From: Candidatus Thiodiazotropha sp. LNASS1
Lineage (GTDB): Bacteria > Pseudomonadota > Gammaproteobacteria > Chromatiales > Chromatiaceae
Reading direction: 5' to 3'
Assembly: GCF_964212655.1 (NCBI RefSeq)
Contig: NZ_OZ156465.1
Location: 2,852,001 to 2,916,000, forward strand
DNA length: 64,000 nucleotides
Shown here in pieces: positions 28,807-36,159 of this stretch (position 1 is its first letter; every line of letters begins with the position of its first letter). A program made the translations under genes and the position numbers. The notes below the pieces were generated by a model that saw nothing but the letters and a program-made list of their open reading frames with translations, ran no database searches and was not told the origin of the DNA.

Positions 28807-30063
28807 ATGACTGCTAAAAATGCCTTCTATGCCCAATCGGGCGGGGTCACCGCGGTGATCAATGCCTCCGCTTGCGGGGTTATCGAAACCGCCCGCCAAC
28901 ACCCCGACAAGATTGCCAATGTCTACGCCGGACGCAATGGCATCATAGGCGCGCTTACCGAAGACCTGATCGATACCAGCGCCGAATCGGCTGAGGATAT
29001 CGCTGCTCTCAAACACACGCCTTCCGGTGGTTTCGGGTCGTGCCGTTTCAAGCTGAAGAGCCTGGAAGACAATAAAAGGGAATACGAACGCCTGATTGAG
29101 ATTTTCAAGGCCCACAATATCGGCTACTTCTTCTACAACGGTGGTGGCGACTCGGCCGACACCTGCTATAAAGTCTCCCAGCTGTCTGAAAAAATGGGGT
29201 TTCCGGTACAGGCGATTCATGTACCCAAGACGGTTGACAACGACCTGCCGATTACCGACAACTGCCCGGGTTTCGGTTCGGTAGCCAAGTATATCGCCGT
29301 CTCCACACTGGAGGCCTCTTACGATGTTCGCTCAATGGCTGCCACATCGACCAAGATATTCGTGATCGAAGTCATGGGCCGCCACGCCGGTTGGATCGCC
29401 GCTGCCGGCGGCTTGGTTGAGGATAACGGCATACCGGTTGTCATTCTCTTCCCAGAGGTGGAGTTCAATCAGGAGAAGTTCCTCGCCAAGGTCGACGCCA
29501 AGGTCAAGGAACACGGCTACTGCTCGATTGTGGTCTCGGAGGGCTGTCACTGGCCAGATGGTAAATTTCTTGCCGAACAGGGTACCCGCGACGCTTTCGG
29601 CCACGCCCAGCTGGGCGGCGCCGCCCCCGTGGTCGCCAACATGATCAAAGACGCCCTGGGCTACAAATTCCACTGGGCTGTGGCCGACTACCTGCAACGG
29701 GCCGCCCGTCACCTTGCATCGGCCTCTGATGTCGAGCAAGCCTATGCCTTGGGCAAGGCGGCAGTGGAGAAGGCATTGGAGGGTAAAAACTCCATCATGC
29801 CCACAGTGGTACGCGAGTCTTCCAGCCCATACAAATGGAGTATTGGCGAAGCCCCTCTGAGTGAGGTGGCGAATGTTGAAAAAATGATGCCGATGGAGTT
29901 CATCACTGATGACGGATTCGGCATCACGGCCGCCTGCAAGGAGTACCTCTATCCCCTGATCAAGGGCGAGGCTTATCCTCCCTACACTGAAAACGGCATG
30001 CCAGACTATGTCACTATGAAGGGTGTGGCGGTACCAAGGAAACTGGATAGCTTTGAACTTTAA
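28807..30063 (+). CDS. pfp: Pyrophosphate-dependent 6-phosphofructokinase
   Basis: 418 residues. Catalyses the reversible phosphorylation of fructose 6-phosphate using PPi. The family is shown by YAQSGGVTAVINASACGVI at the start, FYNGGGDSADTCYK, the PKTVDNDLPITD catalytic motif (PKT-DND is the PPi-type form) and MGRHAGWIAAAGG. In autotrophs that carry it, the enzyme can also act on sedoheptulose 1,7-bisphosphate and return phosphate-bond energy as PPi. It is followed by a clear terminator and then the H+-pyrophosphatase gene, the arrangement described for sulfur-oxidising symbionts. GGGGATCAT precedes the ATG. Confidence 0.93.
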   Translation: MTAKNAFYAQSGGVTAVINASACGVIETARQHPDKIANVYAGRNGIIGALTEDLIDTSAESAEDIAALKHTPSGGFGSCRFKLKSLEDNKREYERLIEIFKAHNIGYFFYNGGGDSADTCYKVSQLSEKMGFPVQAIHVPKTVDNDLPITDNCPGFGSVAKYIAVSTLEASYDVRSMAATSTKIFVIEVMGRHAGWIAAAGGLVEDNGIPVVILFPEVEFNQEKFLAKVDAKVKEHGYCSIVVSEGCHWPDGKFLAEQGTRDAFGHAQLGGAAPVVANMIKDALGYKFHWAVADYLQRAARHLASASDVEQAYALGKAAVEKALEGKNSIMPTVVRESSSPYKWSIGEAPLSEVANVEKMMPMEFITDDGFGITAACKEYLYPLIKGEAYPPYTENGMPDYVTMKGVAVPRKLDSFEL

Positions 30064-30074
30064 TCTAAATCAAT

Positions 30075-30098
30075 AGGGGCTTAAAAGCCCCTTTTTTT
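30075..30098 (+). terminator. Rho-independent terminator after pfp
   Basis: Perfect stem AGGGGCTT/AAGCCCCT with a 2-base loop, followed by a run of T. It lies 12 bases after the pfp stop and separates pfp from hppA. Confidence 0.9.
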
Positions 30099-30225
30099 GT
30101 GCGCCCAACCCTGCCAGAATGGTCTGCTGATCGAAACCGGCCTGACCGGACCACGTCATGGCACAGGTGGTGTAAATGAATTGTTACCAGAACCCATTTC
30201 GTCTATCTCATTGGAGGATGTATAA

Positions 30226-32265
30226 GTGAACACAGAACTAATCTTCGCCCTAGCCTGTGCGGTTGCCGCGCTTGCCTATGGCTTCCTATCCGTAAAATGG
30301 ATACTTGCGCAGCCTGAAGGCAACGAGAAGATGCGAGAGATAGCCGGCGCCGTACAGGAAGGTGCCAAGGCCTACCTCAACCGCCAATACACCACCATCG
30401 GTATCGTAGGCGTAATCCTGTTCGTCATACTCTGGTACTTCCTCGGAACCGCGACCGCGATCGGTTTTGCCATTGGCGCCGTCTTCTCAGGTCTTGCCGG
30501 CTACATCGGCATGCACATTTCCGTTCGCTCCAATCTGCGCACGGCCCAGGCCGCCGACAACGGCATCAACGCGGCTCTGCAGATCGCCTTTCGCGGCGGC
30601 GCCATCACCGGCCTGCTGGTTGTCGGACTAGGACTGTTGGGTGTGGCCGGTTACTACGCCATTCTCATCGCCATGGGGGTCGAGGATCCTCTGCATCCCC
30701 TGGTCGGCCTGGCCTTTGGCGGTTCGTTGATCTCCATCTTCGCCCGACTTGGTGGCGGTATCTTTACCAAAGGCGCCGATGTGGGCGCCGATATCGTAGG
30801 CAAGGTCGAGGCGGGCATCCCCGAGGATGACCCCCGCAACCCCGCGGTTATCGCCGATAACGTGGGTGATAACGTGGGCGACTGCGCCGGCATGGCAGCC
30901 GATCTGTTCGAAACCTACGCGGTTACCGTGGTTGCAACCATGCTGCTCGGCGGTCTGCTGATGGCCGATGCCGGTACAGCACCGATACTCTATCCGCTTG
31001 TATTGGGCGGTGTCTCCATCATCGCGTCTATCGTCGGTACCTTCTTTGTCAAGGCAAAGGATACGGACACCAACGTCATGCCCGCTCTTTATAAGGGTTT
31101 GATCGTAGCCGGTCTCCTCGCCGCCATCGCCTTCTACTTCGCCACTGACATGATCATGGACGGAGTCGGCGGTTTCAACACCATGCAGCTGTTCGGTGCT
31201 GCCATGATCGGTCTGGTTCTGACCGCTGCGATGGTAGTGATTACCGAATACTACACCTCTACCGAGTTCTCGCCAGTGCGTCAGATTGCCCAAGCCTCCA
31301 CCACAGGTGACGGCACCAATGTCATCGCCGGCCTGGGCATCTCCATGAAGTCCACAGCTGCGCCTGTGATTGCGGTGTGTGCCGCAATCTGGGGTTCATA
31401 CGACCTGGCCGGACTCTACGGCATCGCCATTGCGGCGACCGCCATGCTCTCCATGACCGGTATCATCGTTGCACTGGATGCCTATGGCCCGATCACGGAC
31501 AACGCCGGCGGTATCGCCGAGATGGCGGAACTGGATGAGAAGATCCGCAATATCACCGATCCCTTGGATGCCGTGGGCAATACCACCAAGGCCGTCACCA
31601 AGGGCTATGCCATCGGATCGGCCGGTTTGGCCGCCCTGGTGCTGTTCGCCGACTTCACCAGCACCCTGGAGCACGCAGGCAAGACCATCAGCTTTGAACT
31701 TTCCGATCCAGCGGTATTGATCGGTCTCTTCATTGGCGGCCTTGTCCCCTACCTGTTCGGTTCCATGGCCATGGAAGCGGTTGGCAAAGCCGCCGGCGGC
31801 ATCGTCAACGAAGTGCGTCGCCAGTTCCGGGAAAAACCTGGCATCATGGATCACAGCGAGAAACCGGACTACGGACGCGCTGTGGACTTGCTGACCAAAG
31901 CGGCCATCAAGGAGATGATCATCCCATCGCTGCTGCCGGTATTGATGCCGATCGTAGTAGCCCTCGGCATCGGGTGGCTGATGGGCGGTGACGCCGGCGC
32001 CAAGGCGCTGGGCGGCCTGTTGATCGGCACCATCGTCACCGGCCTGTTCGTCGCCATCTCCATGACCGCCGGTGGCGGCGCCTGGGATAACGCCAAGAAG
32101 TACATCGAAGACGGCAACCACGGTGGTAAGGGTTCGGATGCCCATAAGGCGGCGGTCACCGGCGACACTGTAGGCGACCCCTACAAGGATACCGCCGGTC
32201 CTGCGGTCAATCCGCTGATCAAGATCATCAATATCGTTGCCCTGCTGATCGTACCTATTCTCTAG
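30226..32265 (+). CDS. hppA: K+-independent-type proton-pumping membrane pyrophosphatase
   Basis: 679 residues from a GTG, with GGAGG at 30213-30217. About 16 membrane helices. The PPi/Mg site reads [20 protein letters not shown] and [35 protein letters not shown] and [19 protein letters not shown] complete it. The position that sets potassium dependence reads GNTTKA, with Lys instead of Ala, the form known for K+-independent H+-pumping enzymes. It couples PPi hydrolysis to proton export, or makes PPi from the gradient. Together with pfp upstream and ppa downstream it forms a PPi-handling block. A terminator follows at once. Confidence 0.96.
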   Translation: MNTELIFALACAVAALAYGFLSVKWILAQPEGNEKMREIAGAVQEGAKAYLNRQYTTIGIVGVILFVILWYFLGTATAIGFAIGAVFSGLAGYIGMHISVRSNLRTAQAADNGINAALQIAFRGGAITGLLVVGLGLLGVAGYYAILIAMGVEDPLHPLVGLAFGGSLISIFARLGGGIFTKGADVGADIVGKVEAGIPEDDPRNPAVIADNVGDNVGDCAGMAADLFETYAVTVVATMLLGGLLMADAGTAPILYPLVLGGVSIIASIVGTFFVKAKDTDTNVMPALYKGLIVAGLLAAIAFYFATDMIMDGVGGFNTMQLFGAAMIGLVLTAAMVVITEYYTSTEFSPVRQIAQASTTGDGTNVIAGLGISMKSTAAPVIAVCAAIWGSYDLAGLYGIAIAATAMLSMTGIIVALDAYGPITDNAGGIAEMAELDEKIRNITDPLDAVGNTTKAVTKGYAIGSAGLAALVLFADFTSTLEHAGKTISFELSDPAVLIGLFIGGLVPYLFGSMAMEAVGKAAGGIVNEVRRQFREKPGIMDHSEKPDYGRAVDLLTKAAIKEMIIPSLLPVLMPIVVALGIGWLMGGDAGAKALGGLLIGTIVTGLFVAISMTAGGGAWDNAKKYIEDGNHGGKGSDAHKAAVTGDTVGDPYKDTAGPAVNPLIKIINIVALLIVPIL

Positions 32266-32291
32266 TCGAGACCGCAGAGTCAATTCACCAG

Positions 32292-32315
32292 GGGGAGCTT
32301 CGGCTCCCCTTTTTT
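32292..32315 (+). terminator. Rho-independent terminator after hppA
   Basis: Seven-base GC-rich stem GGGGAGC/GCTCCCC closed by a TTCG tetraloop and followed by six T. It begins 27 bases after the hppA stop. Confidence 0.95.
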
Positions 32316-32705
32316 CGTAACGGCCCATACCTGTTCGTACGGATAACTGACACAAAATTCACAAACCGTTAATGGGCGCCAATCACCGCAGACTAAAACA
32401 AACGCCATACCCGGACAAAAAACCGTTGATCCGCATCTCCTGAATTGAGGTAATTGACGTTCAAGGCTGCCGTAAAAATTGCTTTATCACTCATCTGACC
32501 CGGAAGCGCCTGTGTAGCCTGATTAGATGCAGAAACCCGGATAATTCCACAATCCCACTGTGGACATCAGTTTGAATATTTAGCAATCTCACACTGGCTT
32601 TGGGCTAGACACCCGACGAGGTTATCCGTAATCTTCACACCTCACACGAATTCCGGCCCGCCTGCCGGAAATAATCAGCTACGATCAACCGCAAGGGTCT
32701 CAAAT
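32316..32705 (+). promoter_or_regulatory. Leader region of ppa
   Basis: 390 bases between the hppA terminator and ppa without a coding frame I can support. A hairpin TTCCGGC/GCCGGAA with a 6-base loop lies at 32651-32670, about 35 bases before the ppa start. CAAGGG shortly before the ATG is a usable ribosome site. The long spacer may hold the ppa promoter or a small RNA; nothing specific is recognised. Confidence 0.3.
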
Positions 32706-33254
32706 ATGAATCTGGACCGAGTCTCCTCAGGAAAGAATATTCCTGATGAAATCAATGTCATTATCGAAATCCCGTCCAACGCCGATCCGGTAAAATATGA
32801 GGTGGACAAGGAGACAGGCGCCATGTTTGTCGACCGCATCCTGCGCACCGCCATGCACTATCCGGCCAACTACGGGTATATTCCACACACGCTTTCTGAC
32901 GATGGAGACCCCTGTGACGTGATGGTGCCCACCGCTTTCCCGTTGATCCCTGGCTCAGTGATCCGCTGCCGCCCGGTAGCCGTTTTGAAAATGACCGATG
33001 AATCCGGTGATGACGCCAAGGTCGTTGCGGTGCCGGCGGATGACGTTTCAAGTCGTTGGAGACATGTCAAATCGGCGGACGACATGCCTGAGGAACTGAT
33101 GGAACGCATTGCCCACTTCTTCGAACATTACAAGGACCTCGATGAGGGTAAATGGGTACGTGTTAAGGGCTGGGAAGGTGCCGAGGCCGCCAAAGAGGAG
33201 GTCACCAACTCGGTACAGATGTACAAAGACGCACCGGAAAAACCGAACTTCTAA
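32706..33254 (+). CDS. ppa: Inorganic pyrophosphatase (soluble, family I)
   Basis: 182 residues. Hydrolyses PPi to phosphate in the cytosol. Family I residues are visible: [46 protein letters not shown] (the D-x-D-P-x-D metal site) and ARK-like [14 protein letters not shown] near the end. Third PPi-related gene in a row after pfp and hppA; a soluble PPase that drains PPi is expected to compete with both, so control of expression matters. Confidence 0.96.
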   Translation: MNLDRVSSGKNIPDEINVIIEIPSNADPVKYEVDKETGAMFVDRILRTAMHYPANYGYIPHTLSDDGDPCDVMVPTAFPLIPGSVIRCRPVAVLKMTDESGDDAKVVAVPADDVSSRWRHVKSADDMPEELMERIAHFFEHYKDLDEGKWVRVKGWEGAEAAKEEVTNSVQMYKDAPEKPNF

Positions 33255-33277
33255 GCCATGAAGGGCCGTTCATGGCT
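33254..33277 (+). terminator. Stem-loop at the ppa stop
   Basis: AGCCATGAA and TTCATGGCT pair over nine bases with a 6-base loop, starting at the last base of the ppa stop codon. No T-run follows, so it may protect the mRNA end or attenuate read-through rather than terminate fully. Confidence 0.4.
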
Positions 33278-33325
33278 AACTATACTCCCCTATGTCCTGG
33301 TACCGCAGCGAGGAAGTAGCACGCG

Positions 33326-33865
33326 ATGAAAATCTGCATTCTCTCTGACAGCCACGATCATATTCCCTTGCTGGAAGCAGCTGTTGAGGCGGCCAAGGCC
33401 GAGGAGGCGGAAGCGGTTGTACACTGTGGCGATGTGGTCGCGCCGAGCACGCTACACTGCCTGGACAAGTTTGACTTGCCGGTACATGTCATCCATGGCA
33501 ACAATAGCGGTGATCTCTATACCCTGGGGCGGCTTGCAAGCCGGGATGAGAACAACATTCACTACCACGGCATGGATGCCGCGGTCGAATTGGCAGGGCG
33601 TAATATCTTTCTCGTCCACTATCCCCACTATGCAAGGGCCATGGCTGCAACCGGTGACTGGGACCTGGTCTGTTGCGGTCATAGCCATAAATTAAAGATT
33701 GAGCGACTCGTGAATATCAAAGGCAGTGTCACCCATTTGGTCAATCCCGGTACGATTGGTGGTGTCGGTAAATCACCGGCAACCTATGTCATGGCAGACC
33801 TGGAGAATATGACCTTTGAATCGCGAGAGGTTTCTAAGCAGATTGAGCTTGACGCTGGACAATAG
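33326..33865 (+). CDS. YfcE-type metallophosphoesterase
   Basis: 179 residues. The dinuclear metal ligands are present in order: LSDSHDH, HCGDVV, HGNNSGD, VHYP and CGHSHKL, followed by NPGTIGGVGKSPATY. YfcE/MJ0936-type enzymes are cytosolic phosphodiesterases with unknown natural substrates. The stop codon TAG is the first three bases of a partial MITE-like repeat (TAGGGCCTGTC), so the repeat defines the present C-terminus (ELDAGQ). Confidence 0.88.
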   Translation: MKICILSDSHDHIPLLEAAVEAAKAEEAEAVVHCGDVVAPSTLHCLDKFDLPVHVIHGNNSGDLYTLGRLASRDENNIHYHGMDAAVELAGRNIFLVHYPHYARAMAATGDWDLVCCGHSHKLKIERLVNIKGSVTHLVNPGTIGGVGKSPATYVMADLENMTFESREVSKQIELDAGQ

Positions 33866-33977
33866 GGCCTGTCAGCACTGGTTCAGATCGGCTCTGTTTA
33901 GCCGGAAAAGCGCCAATCAAGGCGCACCCCAAGGGCACTTCCTTCGGGGCGCGAGGAGAGTCGTTTGGTAATTCAAA
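33863..33977. repeat. Partial MITE-like element
   Basis: About 115 bases beginning TAGGGCCTGTCAGCACTGGT, a diverged left terminus, followed by AAAAGCGCCAATCAAGGCGC and the AAGGGCACTTCCTTCGGGG internal segment also found in the copy at 15401, then GAGGAG..GTTTGGTAATTC as in the copy at 35090. The right half and right terminus are missing. It fills the space between the yfcE-type gene and moaC. Confidence 0.85.
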
Positions 33978-34007
33978 CTCTGTTGTCTATGAACGACAGG
34001 AGCACCC

Positions 34008-34487
34008 ATGACTGATTTCACTCATTTCAATGCCGCCGGTGAGGCTCATATGGTCAATGTCGGGGACAAGCCATCGACCAGGCGCAGGGCCATCACAGAG
34101 GGCCGTATCACCATGCAACCCGAAACCCTGCGGATGATTCTGGCAGGCAGCCATAAAAAGGGAGACGTGCTCGGTGTCGCCCGCATCGCCGGCATTATGG
34201 CCGCCAAGAGAGCGCCGGAACTGATTCCCCTATGCCACCCGCTTTCACTGACCAAGGTTGAGATCGACCTTCGTCCCGATGAGAGCGAGAATGCAATCCA
34301 CTGCCATACCCACGTGGAAAACGTAGGCCAGACCGGTGTTGAAATCGAAGCCTTGTGCGCGACCCAGATCACCCTCCTGACTATCTATGACATGTGCAAG
34401 GCCGTTGACAGGGGCATGATAATCAGCGACATTCGGCTGACGGAAAAGAGCGGGGGAAAGTCGGGCGAGTGGAAAAAAACCGACTAA
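34008..34487 (+). CDS. moaC: Cyclic pyranopterin monophosphate synthase MoaC
   Basis: 159 residues. MoaC, with MoaA, turns GTP into cyclic pyranopterin monophosphate, the first step of molybdenum cofactor synthesis. Diagnostic parts: [78 protein letters not shown] with the catalytic Lys/Asp, and [13 protein letters not shown]. No other moa genes lie nearby. CAGGAG precedes the ATG; the leader lies just downstream of a partial repeat element. Confidence 0.97.
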   Translation: MTDFTHFNAAGEAHMVNVGDKPSTRRRAITEGRITMQPETLRMILAGSHKKGDVLGVARIAGIMAAKRAPELIPLCHPLSLTKVEIDLRPDESENAIHCHTHVENVGQTGVEIEALCATQITLLTIYDMCKAVDRGMIISDIRLTEKSGGKSGEWKKTD

Positions 34488-34598
34488 AGTTAAAAACAAT
34501 CCTGCCGCACTAAGTTGTACGGCTGCGTGATCCCTGTCACAATGCCGGGATTTTCTGTTGTCAAATCAGACATTACTCGCAGGCATAGGGAAGCAGTT

Positions 34599-35054
34599 AT
34601 GAGCAAATTCGTAGAATGGTCCGACGCACTCAGTGTCGGCATTGAAGAAATCGATGAACAGCACAAGATGCTCGTCGAGCTCGTCAACAAGATGCATGAA
34701 GCCATTCATCAACGCCATGGCAGTGATGTAGTGAAGAGTATCCTGGGTGATCTGGCTGACTACACGAGGATCCATTTTGCGGTTGAAGAGAGCTTGATGC
34801 GAATCCTCAACTACCCTGGTTATGAAGACCATAAAGAGATACATGAAGAGCTGCTCCAGTCCGTGGCAGACCTGCAAGAAAAGGTAGCCACCGGCAAGAC
34901 CGCCATCGGTTTTGAGCTGATGCACTTTCTCAAGACCTGGCTGACCAAGCACATCATGGAAGAGGACATGCAATATAGCGGCTTTTTCATCAAGGCAGGC
35001 GCTCAACCCAGGTTGAGCAAAAAATCCTGGATCCAGCGACTCTGGAGCAGCTGA
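34599..35054 (+). CDS. Bacteriohemerythrin
   Basis: 151 residues from the ATG at 34599, preferred over the open frame beginning at 34515. Single four-helix hemerythrin domain with the di-iron ligands in IDEQHKMLVELVN, HFAVEESLM, HKEIHEELL and LTKHIMEEDMQY. The extra C-terminal 20 residues are basic and hydrophobic (KKSWIQRLWSS). Such proteins bind O2 and are thought to sense, buffer or deliver oxygen in microaerobic bacteria, which fits the proposed lifestyle. Monocistronic by position. Confidence 0.93.
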   Translation: MSKFVEWSDALSVGIEEIDEQHKMLVELVNKMHEAIHQRHGSDVVKSILGDLADYTRIHFAVEESLMRILNYPGYEDHKEIHEELLQSVADLQEKVATGKTAIGFELMHFLKTWLTKHIMEEDMQYSGFFIKAGAQPRLSKKSWIQRLWSS

Positions 35055-35089
35055 CCCAAACAAAACAGCCGCCATGGCATTTCGAGACC

Positions 35090-35358
35090 TAGGGCCTGTT
35101 AACACTAATCCAATCGGCTCTGTTGTGTCTGAAAATGCGCCAATCAAGGCGCGAGGAGTGAGGTTTGGTGATTCCAAATGAGTGACGAGCAACGCCGAGT
35201 GGCGCATTTTCAGGCACAACCCGAAGGGCTGGGGCTGTTTTTCCACCCAGCGGCGTTATCATTCGCTCATTTAGCACGGCTAAACCTCGCTCATTCTGCC
35301 TTGCTGGGTAAAAAAACAGCTCCAGCAGAGTCGATTGGATTAGTGTTAACAGGCCCTA
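35090..35358. repeat. MITE-like palindromic element, full copy 2
   Basis: 269 bp with the same inverted termini as the copies at 15401 and 52969, each edge extended to CTAG. Internal arms include GCGCCAATCAAGGCGC, a TGAAAATGCGCC/GGCGCATTTTCA hairpin and GGGGCTGTTTTT/AAAAAACAGC hairpin. No transposase frame. It sits between the hemerythrin and engB genes and ends 11 bases before the engB ATG; an open frame in phase with engB runs through it. Confidence 0.9.
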
Positions 35359-35369
35359 GTAGCAATGCC

Positions 35370-35993
35370 ATGAATCCCTATTATCACCGGGCCCATTTCC
35401 TGAAAAGTGCGGCCCGACTTTCCCAATCCCCGACAGACAGCGGTTTCGAGGTGGCTTTTGCCGGACGCTCCAATGCCGGAAAATCCAGTGCCCTGAACGC
35501 CTTATGCGGACAGAAATCTCTGGCACGAACCAGTAAAACACCGGGCAGGACCCAACTTCTGAATTTCTTCTCTTTGGACAGCGACCGTCGCCTGGTAGAC
35601 CTGCCGGGCTATGGCTATGCCAAGGTCGCGGAATCGATTAAAAAAGAGTGGCAAAAGACACTGGCACACTACATCGAACAACGGCAATGTCTCAGGGGCA
35701 TGATTTTGTTGATGGATATCCGTCATCCGCTGACAGCATTCGATCTGCAGATGTTGCAATGGAATACCTACCATGGCCTACCGACACACATCCTCCTGAC
35801 CAAGGCCGACAAACTCAAGACCGGCGCTGCCAAAAACACGCTGTTGAAGGTCAAAAAGGAACTCGGTGATCGCCCAGAGATCTCAGTCCAATACTTCTCC
35901 GCATTGAAAAAACAGGGCATTGACGAGTGTCACCGGGTGCTGGACCTATGGTTCGAACTGGAATCAGACCCAAACACCCATCCATCCCGTTGA
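35370..35993 (+). CDS. engB: Ribosome biogenesis GTPase EngB (YihA)
   Basis: 207 residues from the ATG at 35370, where homology begins ([14 protein letters not shown]). The frame is open back to 35178, but those 64 codons are repeat sequence and should not be taken as protein. G-motifs: G1 [13 protein letters not shown]3 [11 protein letters not shown]4 TKADKLK, G5 SALKK. EngB helps assemble the large ribosomal subunit. There is no strong ribosome site because the MITE-like element ends 11 bases upstream, so its expression may be affected by the element. Confidence 0.95.
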   Translation: MNPYYHRAHFLKSAARLSQSPTDSGFEVAFAGRSNAGKSSALNALCGQKSLARTSKTPGRTQLLNFFSLDSDRRLVDLPGYGYAKVAESIKKEWQKTLAHYIEQRQCLRGMILLMDIRHPLTAFDLQMLQWNTYHGLPTHILLTKADKLKTGAAKNTLLKVKKELGDRPEISVQYFSALKKQGIDECHRVLDLWFELESDPNTHPSR

Positions 35994-36007
35994 CCACTGG
36001 CAGCTTT

Positions 36008-36052
36008 AAAAAAAGAAAGCCCCATCAGCCTAAGGGGAAAGACTGACGGGGC
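36008..36052 (-). terminator. Terminator after polA (possibly shared with engB)
   Basis: On the minus strand GCCCCGTCAG pairs with CTGATGGGGC (one mismatch) around a 14-base loop and is followed by an interrupted T-run. It lies about 110 bases after the polA stop and 15 after the engB stop, so it may serve both convergent genes. Confidence 0.75.
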
Positions 36053-36159
36053 CGGATCTTCCCGGATGGGGTCACCGGGAAGGATGGGTCGCAAAGGGAG
36101 GAAAAGCGACCCTCGTCGTACGACTTACAGCTAGATAGACTGGTGATTTTATATAAAGT

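Noticed and set aside
35178-35369. N-terminal extension of engB
   Set aside because: These codons are entirely inside the MITE-like repeat and its flank; EngB homology starts at the ATG at 35370.
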